Source: Longimicrobium terrae
GTDB lineage: Bacteria; Gemmatimonadota; Gemmatimonadetes; Longimicrobiales; Longimicrobiaceae
Direction: 5' to 3'
Length of the DNA: 64,000 nucleotides
Assembly (NCBI RefSeq): GCF_014202995.1
Contig: NZ_JACHIA010000014.1
Location: 97,837-161,836 of the forward strand
A program made the translations under genes and the position numbers. The notes under the pieces are model-generated. The model saw only the letters and a list, made by a program, of their open reading frames with translations. It ran no database searches and had not been told where the DNA came from. Shown here piece after piece: positions 9,149 to 18,819 of this stretch. How positions within the stretch are numbered: the stretch's first letter is position 1; the number at the start of each line of letters is the position of its first letter.

Positions 9149-9236
9149 CTTCTCAATCCCACGATCTTTACAACTCCGAAGAGAATCGCACACGAGGGAA
9201 TCGACAGAGAAGATGGCCAATGGGTAGTTAGTGCCA

Positions 9237-10040
9237 TCATAGCTCGGCCTCAATCAAGCCTGCTACGTCTCTCGATGTGATCCCGGCACGCTCCAATTCT
9301 GGTCGTAATGCCGAAATCAGGCGCTCTATCCGGCGGTACAGTGGCTTGGGCTCGACCCCGAGTACACGGGCTATGTCGGGTATGGAAAAGCCCCGGAGCA
9401 ACCTCATCTGCAGTATCACAGAGTCTTCGGGGTCCAGCAACGTCAACGCTCGTTGTAGCGCTTCCACAACTCGCGCTTGTTCATCTCGGTCCTCTTTAGA
9501 GATGAGAGCGTCATCGGCTGAAGTTCTGCCGGAAAGGTGCTCCGTGTTCAGGGGTAACAGCGTTGGCCGTAGCGGTTGCCGTAGCGGTTGCCGGTCCGGA
9601 AGCAGAGATGCCAAACGGACAAGTTCCCGCTCCTCCGGGAGATCTGGTTCCGAGTGCTGTAGCCTACTAATGGCTTCAGGAAGAGTGTAGCCGTGAGCAT
9701 AGATGAGCCGTTCCAATCGAACAGCCACCGAACCTAAGCGCAAAGCAACGGCGGAAGGCCTCCATCTCCCGCTGTTGATCCGTTGATATTCTTGGAACAG
9801 CCGAGAAACGGCTACCATAAGGAAAACAGCAAACGCACTATTACCTCGCCAATGCCGGAAAACGGCGTATTCATCCGCAATCAAGCGGGTTTTAATCCAA
9901 GAGCCAACATCGTCAGTCTCGTCGAAATCAAGCCCTGCACGTCTTCCAAGCAGACCGATAGCTCGTTCGATCGTGTGGAGATTAGCGACGAATAGCTGTT
10001 CAGCTTCGATCCGATCAATCATTGCATCCTGTCGGTGCAT
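9237..10040 (-). CDS. Sigma-70 family RNA polymerase sigma factor (ECF-like, long linker)
   Basis: A 267-residue protein. The N-terminal part matches sigma region 2 (DVGSWIKTRLIADEYAVFRH, then FAVFLMVAVSRLFQEYQR and a WRPSAVALRLG motif). An unusually long linker of about 90 residues separates it from region 4, whose helix-turn-helix is ILQMRLLRGFSIPDIARVLG near residue 215. It would direct core RNA polymerase to a small set of promoters. The downstream ATPase with an anti-sigma-like N-terminus is the likely regulator. An ATG six codons inside (10022) has a better ribosome binding site (AGGA) and may be the true start. GC content is lower than in surrounding genes. Confidence 0.85.
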   Translation of the reverse strand: MHRQDAMIDRIEAEQLFVANLHTIERAIGLLGRRAGLDFDETDDVGSWIKTRLIADEYAVFRHWRGNSAFAVFLMVAVSRLFQEYQRINSGRWRPSAVALRLGSVAVRLERLIYAHGYTLPEAISRLQHSEPDLPEERELVRLASLLPDRQPLRQPLRPTLLPLNTEHLSGRTSADDALISKEDRDEQARVVEALQRALTLLDPEDSVILQMRLLRGFSIPDIARVLGVEPKPLYRRIERLISALRPELERAGITSRDVAGLIEAEL

Positions 10041-10170
10041 GTCGCCCAGAGCAGGGCACTAGACTTTTCGACCCTCTCATCCCTGTACTGTGGCAATCTA
10101 TTTCAAAGCATGAGTAAAGCGGAACCAGCTAGCAGCCGCTTGAACCACAGAGATTGTTCCCCGCGACCTC

Positions 10171-10201
10171 AACGGCCCGGCGATCGCTTCGCCGGGCCGT
10201 T
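10171..10201. terminator. Strong hairpin terminator
   Basis: A 13-pair perfect stem (AACGGCCCGGCGA with its complement, loop TCGCT) lies 65 bases beyond the stop of the NTF2-like gene on the minus strand. There is only a short T/A flank on either side, so termination may need the stem strength alone. Confidence 0.65.
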
Positions 10202-10265
10202 GGCGCCTCCAACTTACTGCCTGAGGCTCAGCGGGTCGAGCGGGCTGCCGCCCGATGGACGTGGC

Positions 10266-10796
10266 TCAGCGGGGCCAGGCGGGGCCGCAGCCGGTCTGCT
10301 GATACGTGTCGCTCACGTTCAGCAGCTTCCAGCTTCCGCCGCGGCGGGCAAGGTGGAACGCGTCGTATCCGCAGTGCGTAACGGCGCCGTCGCGGCGCAC
10401 CTGGTACTCGGCCCACACCATGGCCAGGTCGCCGCTCACGTGCACCACCTCGTTGCGCAGCGGCTCGTCGATGCCGGGCTGGTCGGCGCGCGTGGCCACG
10501 CGAATGAATTCCGCGCCCGTCAGCACCACCACCCGCGTCGCGCCCTCGCGCGTGGGCCGCAGCAGCGTGATGCGCGTGAGCGAGTCCACGTACTGATGCA
10601 TGGCGACGGTGTCCTTCATCCGCAGCGCGTCCGTAAAGCCATGGACGGCGGCGAGCACGGCGCCGCGCTCCTGCTCCGTGGTTTCGCGCGCGCCGGTGCC
10701 GGCCGCGGCGGGCGTCGTCTGGGCAAGCGCGGTGCGCGGCAGGACGGCGGCGGCGAACAGCGGAAGCAGCAGCAGGGCGAGGTGGCGTGTGCGCAT
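10266..10796 (-). CDS. Secreted NTF2/SnoaL-like protein
   Basis: A 176-residue protein with a cleavable signal peptide ([20 protein letters not shown], then QTTP). The mature part has the alternating helix/strand pattern of NTF2-like (DUF4440) proteins: [20 protein letters not shown] at the start and [13 protein letters not shown] plus [12 protein letters not shown] at the end. Two Cys may form a disulfide. Fold members include enzymes and ligand binders, so no reaction can be assigned. It is monocistronic, with its own hairpin downstream. Confidence 0.75.
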   Translation of the reverse strand: MRTRHLALLLLPLFAAAVLPRTALAQTTPAAAGTGARETTEQERGAVLAAVHGFTDALRMKDTVAMHQYVDSLTRITLLRPTREGATRVVVLTGAEFIRVATRADQPGIDEPLRNEVVHVSGDLAMVWAEYQVRRDGAVTHCGYDAFHLARRGGSWKLLNVSDTYQQTGCGPAWPR

Positions 10797-10933
10797 GGGC
10801 GTATGTGTTCGGTGGGGAGATCGAGTCCGCCGCCCGGGGATGGACGGCGGAGGTCGTGCAGCAGAAGCGGACGGAAACTATGCGTCTACGCGTTCTGCCG
10901 CCAATCCCCCGGCGAGTACGGCGTCGCTGGACG

Positions 10934-10972
10934 ACGACGGCCCCGGCGAGAAGATCTCGCCGGGGCCGTCGT
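10934..10972. terminator. 17-bp perfect hairpin between converging transcripts
   Basis: ACGACGGCCCCGGCGAG pairs perfectly with its complement around the loop AAGAT. It lies 30 bases beyond the stop of the small peptide gene on the minus strand and fits a terminator, although no long T tract follows. Confidence 0.65.
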
Positions 10973-11002
10973 GCTTGCTCCGTCCGGTGCCGGGTCAGCG
11001 GC

Positions 11003-11182
11003 TCAGGCCACGCACGGCGAGGAATAGGTGTTGGGGCGCTCGATGGGGCGTGTCTGCGTGTTGTACAGGATCGATGCCGCGTACACGCCGTCGGCCCCTA
11101 CCATGCCGGCCGGATCGCCGAACTCCGGCTGCATGACCGTCGTTTCCACTTCCAGCTTTTCCAGATCCAGATTCATCCGCAT
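11003..11182 (-). CDS. Short leader-type precursor peptide (59 residues)
   Basis: The N-terminus ([14 protein letters not shown]) resembles the leaders of four other small peptides in this window (M-K-K..L.L..L.V.SF) but lacks the SF pair. The rest is short, Tyr/Pro/Asn-rich and has a single Cys near the end (TYSSPCVA). An AGGAGG ribosome binding site stands 5 bases before the ATG, and a good promoter lies 40 bases further upstream, so the gene is probably real and strongly expressed. It may be a diverged precursor of a modified peptide; no modifying enzyme is adjacent. A longer in-frame extension upstream crosses the promoter and is rejected. Confidence 0.7.
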   Translation of the reverse strand: MRMNLDLEKLEVETTVMQPEFGDPAGMVGADGVYAASILYNTQTRPIERPNTYSSPCVA

Positions 11183-11221
11183 GGTGTCCTCCTGGTTCAG
11201 TGTGGTGAATCGTGTCGTTAT

Positions 11222-11251
11222 AGGATAGGGAAAAGACGGGTGGATTGTCAA
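11222..11251 (-). promoter_or_regulatory. Sigma-70-type promoter of the small peptide gene
   Basis: On the minus strand TTGACA (11251-11246) and TATCCT (11227-11222) are separated by 18 bases. The -10 box ends 40 bases before the start codon, leaving a short leader with the AGGAGG at 11193-11188. Confidence 0.65.
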
Positions 11252-11467
11252 TCCCGGTCGGCTCGGTTTTCGGGCCGCCGCGCATTGCGAAGCACCGCTT
11301 ATCACCCTGAGAACCTGTGCCTCGTTTATCCGCCGGCACCCTCGGGATACCTTTCGCGACAACGAGGTGCGGGCGATCGGCCCGGCCCCGGGCGTGCTGT
11401 ACGGGATGTGCACCGTTGCGGCGCATCCGGTACGCGGCGGCACATCATCAACGGCGGGAGACGTACG

Positions 11468-12921
<1,454 letters not shown>

Positions 12922-13013
12922 TCGGGACTGTGCGCGCGCGGGCATTGCGCGTGCGGTGGTCGCGGCCGGCAATCGAAGCTTTGTTCAATCACCCGCGCGC
13001 CTGATCTGATCAC

Positions 13014-14087
13014 ATGCCAGCCAACATCGGCTACGCCACCAAGGGACCCAGGAAGCCCCTTCGCCCGTATGCGTTCGACCGCAACCCCGTGGGGCCGCAG
13101 GACGTACGCATCCAGATCAGGTTCTGCGGGGTGTGCCGTTCCGACATCCACCAGGCGCGCGACGAGTGGGGCGGACCGCTGGCCACCCACTACCCCTGGA
13201 TGCCCGGCCACGAGATCGTGGGCATCGTGGCGGAAGTGGGCGGCGAGGTGCGCGCGCACGCCGTGGGTGACCGCGTGGGCGTGGGCTGCATGATCTACTG
13301 GGGCGCCGAGGACCAGCGTGGCAAGCCGGACGAGCAGTACCAGAACCCGCCCGCCGTCTTTACCTACAACGCGGTGGACGAAAAGACGGGCGAGATCACC
13401 TTCGGCGGCTACTCCGACGAGATCGTGGTGAACGAGCACTTCGTGCTGCGCATTCCCGACGCGATCCCGCTGGAAAAGGCGGCGCCCATCCTGTGCGCGG
13501 GCGTGACCACCTGGTCTCCGCTGCGGCACTGGGAGATCGGCGCCGGACATGTCGTGGGCGTGGCGGGAATCGGTGGCCTGGGGCACATGGCCGTGCAGCT
13601 TGCCAAGGCGCGCGGGGCGCAGAAGGTGGTGGCGCTCACCACGACGGCGGACAAGCGGGACGAGGCGCTGCGGCTGGGCGCGGACGAGGTGGTGGTGATG
13701 AGCGAGAAGGAGCAGGTGGAGGCGCACGCCGCGTCGTTCGACTTCATCCTTTCCACCATCCCCGAAGCGTTCGACATGAAGCCGTATCTGTCGATGGTGA
13801 AGCACGATGGCACGCTGGTCACGGTCGGAACGCTGGTCCCTACGCCAAAGGAAGCCATCGACCTGGCCGCGGTCAGCATGACGCGCGTCCGCATCGCGGG
13901 ATCGATGATCGGCAGCATCGCCGAAACGCAGGAGGTGCTGGACTTCTGCGCCGAGCACGGCATCGCGTCCGACGTGCAGGTGATCCCCATCGACCAGATC
14001 AACGAGGCGTTCGAGCAGGTGGTGGCGAAGGAAGCCCGCTTCCGGTACGTCATCGACAACTCCACTCTTCCCAGCAAGGACCAGTGA
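13014..14087 (+). CDS. Zinc-dependent alcohol dehydrogenase (YahK/CAD-like) lacking the structural-zinc cysteines
   Basis: A 357-residue medium-chain dehydrogenase. The catalytic zinc ligands are present: Cys in FCGVCRSDIHQ, His in PGHEIVGIV and Cys in PILCAGVTTW. The NADP-binding Rossmann motif is GVAGIGGLGHMAVQLAKA. In close relatives such as E. coli YahK, four clustered Cys just after the GVGC segment hold a second, structural zinc; here that lobe reads GVGCMIYWGAEDQRGKPDEQ and has no further Cys. The protein therefore probably binds only the catalytic zinc. It would interconvert aldehydes and alcohols. The next gene starts within its stop codon. Confidence 0.88.
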   Translation: MPANIGYATKGPRKPLRPYAFDRNPVGPQDVRIQIRFCGVCRSDIHQARDEWGGPLATHYPWMPGHEIVGIVAEVGGEVRAHAVGDRVGVGCMIYWGAEDQRGKPDEQYQNPPAVFTYNAVDEKTGEITFGGYSDEIVVNEHFVLRIPDAIPLEKAAPILCAGVTTWSPLRHWEIGAGHVVGVAGIGGLGHMAVQLAKARGAQKVVALTTTADKRDEALRLGADEVVVMSEKEQVEAHAASFDFILSTIPEAFDMKPYLSMVKHDGTLVTVGTLVPTPKEAIDLAAVSMTRVRIAGSMIGSIAETQEVLDFCAEHGIASDVQVIPIDQINEAFEQVVAKEARFRYVIDNSTLPSKDQ

Positions 14088-14785
14088 TGGCGGATTCCGA
14101 TTCGCGGCCGCGTGTCATCTGCCACATGATGACGTCGGTGGACGGGCGCATCGTGGTGGATGGATGGCCGATTTCGCCGGAGGAGCGGCGGCATTACGAG
14201 CAGGTGCACGCCAGCTACGACGCGGACGGGTGGATCTGCGGCCGCGTGACGATGGAGCCGTTCGCCGGCGGCCTGCGGTCCGATGCCGAGGTCGCGCGCG
14301 AGCACCCGGGTGGCGGCGCGAGGGACGATTTCCGCGCGCCGGGCGAGTTCGATTCGTTCGTGTTCGCCGTCGACGCGAGCGGGCGGCTGGCGTGGGAGTC
14401 CGGCGACATCGAGGGCGATCACGTGGTCGCCATCCTGACAGAGCGCGTGTCGGACGAGTACCTGGCGTTTCTGCGGGAGCGCGGTGTGTCGTACCTGCTC
14501 GCCGGCGCGGCGGAGGTGGATCTGCCACTCGCGCTGCGGAAGATCGCGTCCGGCTTCGGGGTGCAGACGCTGATGCTGGAGGGCGGCGGGCGGATCAACG
14601 GCGGGATGCTGCGCGCGGGGCTGATCGATGAGGTGAGCCTGCTGCTGGCGCCGGTGGTGGACGGGCGCATGGGCACGCCCGCCCTCTTTGACGACGATGA
14701 GGATTGCACGCCGTACCGCCTGTCGCTGGAGGGCGTCGAGCAGCGCGAAGGCGGCTTCCTCTGGCTCCGCTACCGCGTCTCGTAG
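14087..14785 (+). CDS. RibD C-terminal-domain reductase (dihydrofolate-reductase-like)
   Basis: A 232-residue protein of the RibD_C family: HMMTSVDGRIVVDGWP at the N-terminus, WICGRVTMEPFAGG, and the NADPH-binding LMLEGGGRINGGMLRAGLID near the C-terminus. It lacks the deaminase domain of full RibD, so it is probably not the riboflavin enzyme but a stand-alone NADPH reductase. The start overlaps the upstream stop (TGATG), which couples it to the alcohol dehydrogenase. Confidence 0.85.
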   Translation: MADSDSRPRVICHMMTSVDGRIVVDGWPISPEERRHYEQVHASYDADGWICGRVTMEPFAGGLRSDAEVAREHPGGGARDDFRAPGEFDSFVFAVDASGRLAWESGDIEGDHVVAILTERVSDEYLAFLRERGVSYLLAGAAEVDLPLALRKIASGFGVQTLMLEGGGRINGGMLRAGLIDEVSLLLAPVVDGRMGTPALFDDDEDCTPYRLSLEGVEQREGGFLWLRYRVS

Positions 14786-14804
14786 CGCGCGGCCACGCGA
14801 CGAA

Positions 14805-14843
14805 AACGGCCGGAGAGCACCCGCTCTCCGGCCGTTCTGTCTT
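14805..14843 (+). terminator. Rho-independent terminator
   Basis: A 14-pair perfect stem (AACGGCCGGAGAGC with its complement, loop ACCC) followed by CTGTCTTGTT. It lies 20 bases after the RibD_C-type gene and ends the four-gene oxidoreductase run. Confidence 0.8.
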
Positions 14844-14927
14844 GTTCCTGAATCATCGTTTAGAAACGCTCTCTCGTCACACTTCCCGCCACATCCCCAG
14901 GTCACGCCCCTCCACCTGGCATCCTGA

Positions 14928-15140
14928 GCGAAGCGCCTCCCCAGACTTTCCGCCACCCCGAGCCATGGCGCGAAGTAGAAGGATCTTGCCACGGCGGATG
15001 CGGATCGCGCGGCAGGTGGGGAATCGGTTCAGACTCGCACCAACGTGCTCGTGGCCGGCGATGTGGCAAGATCCTTCGACTCGCTGCAAATGACCGTGCA
15101 GCCGAAAGTTCGGCATGGCCGCTCGCTCAGGATGACATAC
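14928..15140. repeat. Nested imperfect inverted repeat (MITE-like)
   Basis: Outer arms CATCCTGAGCGA (14930) and TCGCTCAGGATG (15123) and inner arms GTAGAAGGATCTTGCCA and TGGCAAGATCCTTCGAC face each other across about 200 bases. No gene is contained. Fragments with the same words (GATCCTTCGG, CTCAGGATGACG) recur near 27764-27825, so this is a dispersed element. Confidence 0.55.
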
Positions 15141-15332
15141 CCTGGGGCGTTAGCCACTGGCGGCGCGCCAGGTAATCCCGAGAAACCACAGCGCCACTTG
15201 GCGCATCAGCGCCTGATTCCGCGCCCGCCGCCCCCGGCGTCTGTTGAGGCACCGGGCTGCGCTGCCCAAGCGCCTGAATCCGCGAATTCCGCGGGCCTCT
15301 TCCGCCCGTCCGCGAACGCACAATCGAGGCGC

Positions 15333-15362
15333 TTGACAGGACAGGTGGTGCTCGTCTATACT
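15333..15362 (+). promoter_or_regulatory. Sigma-70-type promoter of the nrdAB transcript
   Basis: TTGACA at 15333-15338 and TATACT at 15357-15362 are separated by 18 bases. A start site near 15369 would place the cobalamin riboswitch at the very 5' end of the RNA. Confidence 0.8.
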
Positions 15363-15374
15363 CAGACCACAAGA

Positions 15375-15552
15375 TATAGTGGTCTGGTCGCACTCCTCGC
15401 GGAGTGCGTGAAAAGGGAACCCGGTGCGAATCCGGGGCGGCCCCGCCGCTGTGAGGGAGGACGACGGAGAGCATATACGCCACTGCGGGCAACCGCGGGA
15501 AGGCGCTCTCCCGAGGATGAATCCCGAGCCAGAAGACCTGCCAGAGCACGGA
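15375..15552 (+). promoter_or_regulatory. Cobalamin (AdoCbl) riboswitch
   Basis: The conserved elements appear in order: GAAAAGGGAACCCGGTG, GCGAATCCGGGGCGG, CCCCGCCGCTGTGAGGG, a variable arm, GGGAAGGCG, and GATGAATCCCGAGCCAGAAG followed by ACCTGCC. The boundary at each end is approximate. It lies directly downstream of a strong promoter and about 250 bases before nrdA. Known members of the family switch off downstream genes when adenosylcobalamin is abundant. Control of a class I ribonucleotide reductase by B12 is established in Streptomyces, where a B12-dependent class II enzyme takes over; the same logic is inferred here. Confidence 0.93.
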
Positions 15553-15678
15553 GCCCGTAGTGTCCCTCGTGGGAAGGGGAACGGGAAAGAAGCGTCCCGG
15601 CAGGAAGGGGTGACGCGGCCGCCGCATCCATACGGGTGCGGAGCGCCGCCGTCCTCTCCGTCACGCCGGGCCGCATCG

Positions 15679-15715
15679 GGCTCCGGGCGCACTGCGCCTG
15701 GGGCCTTTGTGTTTT
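15679..15715 (+). terminator. Intrinsic terminator of the riboswitch expression platform
   Basis: A GC-rich stem (GGCTCCGGGCGCA with TGCGCCTGGGGCC, 13 pairs including G-T, tight loop) is followed at once by TTTGTGTTTT. It lies between the riboswitch and the nrdA start, where a transcription attenuator would be expected. B12 binding would favour this hairpin and stop transcription. Confidence 0.7.
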
Positions 15716-15805
15716 CCGCCATCCGCGCACCCGCCGCGAGGGCGGGGGCACGCCCGCGCACCGTTCCCACAGGGGAGACCGCCACCCCGTTCAGGAGCCG
15801 CGACC

Positions 15806-18649
15806 GTGACCGACCTCGTTCTGCCCTTCGCCCCGCCCGCGCCCGGCACTCCCGCCGGCTCCCCGACAAGCTTTACGCACGTTCAGAAACGCGACGGACG
15901 GCTGGTTCCGTACGATCGCGACCGCATTGCGCACGCCGTGGAAATGGCGTTCCGCGCCGAGGCCGGCGTACCCTATCCCGACGCGCTCGACTCGGAAATC
16001 GACGACGCGGTGGAGCGCGTGACCACCGGCGCCGAGGCCGCGCTCGCCATCGAAGCGGCGGGCGGCGAGCGCATCGGCATTGAAAGCATCCAGGACGAAG
16101 TGGAGCGGCAGCTGATGGCGGGCGGCCACTTTTCCGTCGCGCGGCGCTTTATCGTCTATCGCGAGGCGCGGGCGCGCGGCCGGGCGGAGCGGCGCATCCG
16201 CATTCGCGAGGCGGACGGGCGCGAGTCGGTGCTGGACCGCGCCGTTCTGCGCTCCGCCATCACCGAAGCCGCCACCGGGCTGGGTCCTTCCGTCGACGTG
16301 GAGGGCGTGTACCGCGACATGGTGGCGGGCCTGTACGACGGCGTGTCGCGCGAGGAGATCGGCAGGGCGGGGGTGATGGCGGCCCGCGCGCGGACGGAGC
16401 GCGAGCCGGAGTACGCGTACCTGGCCGCGCGGCTGCTGCTGACGCAGGTGTACGCCGAGGCGCTGGGCGCGCCCGTGGCCCTGCACGACATGGAGCGGCT
16501 GTACGGCGCCCGCTTTGGCGCGTACCTGCGCCGCGGCGTGGACGCCGGGCTGCTGAACCCGGCGCTGCTGGAGTTTGACGTGCCGTGCTTGGCGGGCGAA
16601 CTGCGGGCGGAGCGCGACCGCGCCTTTGCCTTCATGGGCGTGCAGACGCTGTACGACCGCTACCTGCTGCACGACGCCGACACCCGCTTCGAGCTGCCGC
16701 AGTGGTTCTGGATGCGCGTCGCCATGGGCCTCGCGCTGGCGGAAAAGGCGGCGGAGCGGACGGAGCGCGCCATCGAATTCTACGGCGTGCTGTCCACCTT
16801 CCGCTTCTGTTCATCCACCCCCACGCTGTTCAACGCCGGCACGCGGCATCCGCAGCTTTCGTCGTGCTTTCTTACCAGCGTGCAGGACGACCTGGGCGAC
16901 ATCTTCAAGGCCATCCGCGACGACGCCCTGCTCAGCAAGTGGAGTGGCGGGCTGGGCAACGACTGGACGCCGGTGCGCGCGCTGGGCTCGCGCATCCGCG
17001 GGACCAACGGCCGCAGCCAGGGCGTGATCCCCTTCCTCAAGGTGGCCAACGACACCGCCGTGGCGGTCAACCAGGGCGGCAAACGGCAGGGCGCCATCTG
17101 CGCCTACCTGGAAACGTGGCACCTGGACCTGGAAGAGTTCCTGGAACTGCGCAAGAACACGGGGGATGACCGGCGCCGTACGCACGACATGCACACGGCG
17201 CACTGGATTCCCGACCTGTTCATGAAGCGCGTGCGCGAAGACGGGCCGTGGACGCTCTTCAGCCCCAGCGACACGCCGGACCTGCACGACCTGTACGGCG
17301 CCGCCTTCGACACCCGCTACGCCGAGTACGAGCGGATGGCGGATGACGGGCGGATTGTGCTGCACAAGCGGGTGCGCGCGTCCGAGCTGTGGCGGAAGAT
17401 GCTTTCCATGCTGTTCGAAACGGGGCATCCCTGGCTGACGTGGAAGGACCCGTCCAACGTGCGCTCGCCGCAGGACCACGCCGGCGTCGTCCACAACTCC
17501 AACCTGTGCACCGAGATCCTGCTCAACACCAGCCGGGACGAGGCGGCGGTGTGCAACCTGGGCAGCATCAACCTGGCCGCGCACACCGGGCCCGGGGGGC
17601 TGAACGCGGAGCGACTTGCCGCCACCGTTCGGACTGCCGTGCGCATGCTGGACAACGTGATCGACATCAACCTCTACCCCATTCCCGAGGCGGAGGCGGC
17701 CAACCTGCGCCACCGTCCCGTCGGCCTGGGGATCATGGGATTCCAGGACGCGCTGCACCGCCTGGGCCTCTCCTACGCGTCCGACGAAGCCGTGGAGTTC
17801 GCGGACGAGAGCATGGAACTGGTGTCGTGGCACGCCATCCTGGGCTCGGCGGAGCTGGCGGCGGAACGCGGGGCGTACGCGAGCTACGCGGGCAGCAAGT
17901 GGGACCGCGGGCTGCTCCCCATCGACACCATCGATCTGCTGCAGGCGGAGCGCGGGCTTCCGGTGGACGTGGCGCGCGGCGGGCGGCTGGACTGGACGCC
18001 GGTGCGCAACGCGGTGGCCGCGCACGGGATGCGCAACAGCAACATGCTGGCGATCGCGCCGACGGCGACGATCAGCAACATCTGCGACGTCGCGCAGTCC
18101 ATCGAGCCCACGTACAAGAACCTGTACGCCAAGAGCAACCTGTCCGGCGACTTTACGGTCATCAACCGCCACCTGGTGGACGATCTGCGCGCGCTGGGAT
18201 TGTGGGACGCGGAGATGGTGGAGGACCTGAAGTACCACGACGGCTCGGTGCAGGAGATCGCCCGCGTACCACAGGAACTGCGCGACCGCTACCGCACCGC
18301 GTTCGAGATCGACGCCGAGTGGCTGATCCGCTGCGCCGCGCGCCGGCAGAAGTGGATCGACATGGCGCAGTCGCTGAACCTGTACCTGGACCGGCCCAGC
18401 GGCCGCCGCCTGAGCGAGATGTACATGCTGGCGTGGGAATGCGGCCTCAAGACCACGTACTACCTGCGCACGGTGGGCGCGGGCGGCGTGGAGGCCAGCA
18501 CGGTGGACGTGAACCGGCGCGGACTTCAGCCCCGGTGGATGAAGTCCGTCAGCGCCTCGTCCGACGTGCGCGTGGAGCGGGGAAGCGACCCGGCGCCGCT
18601 GCCGGCGGAGGCGTGCAGCCTGGATGGGGATTGCGAAGCGTGCCAGTGA
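15806..18649 (+). CDS. nrdA: Ribonucleoside-diphosphate reductase, large (alpha) subunit, class I
   Basis: A 947-residue protein. An ATP-cone allosteric domain opens it (HVQKRDGRLVPYDRDRIAHA), followed by the alpha domain and the ten-stranded barrel. Catalytic parts are visible: the redox Cys in LSSCFLTSVQ, NSNLCTEILL, the thiyl-radical Cys in AAVCNLGSINL, the radical-transfer tyrosines in TTYYLRTVGAGG, and a C-terminal thiol arm (CSLDGDCEACQ). It reduces ribonucleoside diphosphates using the radical from NrdB. The GTG start is chosen for its AGGAG at the right distance; upstream in-frame codons fall in the regulatory leader. Regulation by the cobalamin riboswitch is expected. Confidence 0.95.
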   Translation: MTDLVLPFAPPAPGTPAGSPTSFTHVQKRDGRLVPYDRDRIAHAVEMAFRAEAGVPYPDALDSEIDDAVERVTTGAEAALAIEAAGGERIGIESIQDEVERQLMAGGHFSVARRFIVYREARARGRAERRIRIREADGRESVLDRAVLRSAITEAATGLGPSVDVEGVYRDMVAGLYDGVSREEIGRAGVMAARARTEREPEYAYLAARLLLTQVYAEALGAPVALHDMERLYGARFGAYLRRGVDAGLLNPALLEFDVPCLAGELRAERDRAFAFMGVQTLYDRYLLHDADTRFELPQWFWMRVAMGLALAEKAAERTERAIEFYGVLSTFRFCSSTPTLFNAGTRHPQLSSCFLTSVQDDLGDIFKAIRDDALLSKWSGGLGNDWTPVRALGSRIRGTNGRSQGVIPFLKVANDTAVAVNQGGKRQGAICAYLETWHLDLEEFLELRKNTGDDRRRTHDMHTAHWIPDLFMKRVREDGPWTLFSPSDTPDLHDLYGAAFDTRYAEYERMADDGRIVLHKRVRASELWRKMLSMLFETGHPWLTWKDPSNVRSPQDHAGVVHNSNLCTEILLNTSRDEAAVCNLGSINLAAHTGPGGLNAERLAATVRTAVRMLDNVIDINLYPIPEAEAANLRHRPVGLGIMGFQDALHRLGLSYASDEAVEFADESMELVSWHAILGSAELAAERGAYASYAGSKWDRGLLPIDTIDLLQAERGLPVDVARGGRLDWTPVRNAVAAHGMRNSNMLAIAPTATISNICDVAQSIEPTYKNLYAKSNLSGDFTVINRHLVDDLRALGLWDAEMVEDLKYHDGSVQEIARVPQELRDRYRTAFEIDAEWLIRCAARRQKWIDMAQSLNLYLDRPSGRRLSEMYMLAWECGLKTTYYLRTVGAGGVEASTVDVNRRGLQPRWMKSVSASSDVRVERGSDPAPLPAEACSLDGDCEACQ

Positions 18650-18680
18650 GGGAATAGGGAATAGGGGATAGGGAATAGGA
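18650..18680 (+). repeat. Short simple repeat between nrdA and nrdB
   Basis: Four imperfect copies of a G-GAATAG-type unit (GGAATAGGGAATAGGGGATA and onward) directly follow the nrdA stop. The remainder of the 170-base gap to nrdB holds ACGCACT-type words but no terminator, so both genes probably share one transcript. Confidence 0.5.
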
Positions 18681-18819
18681 ACGGCGGGATTTCCATGGAT
18701 CGGCAGAGACTGCAACCGGTTGCGCGACCGAGCCGCCGAAAACCGCCGCCCTTGAACCTTTGATCTTTCGCACTCACGCACTAACGCACCCAGCACTCAC
18801 GCACTTCCAGACCCGTCCA

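Noticed and set aside
18650..18680. GAATAGG-type short repeats as a regulatory array
   Set aside because: Only about four imperfect units between nrdA and nrdB; too short and irregular to support a function.
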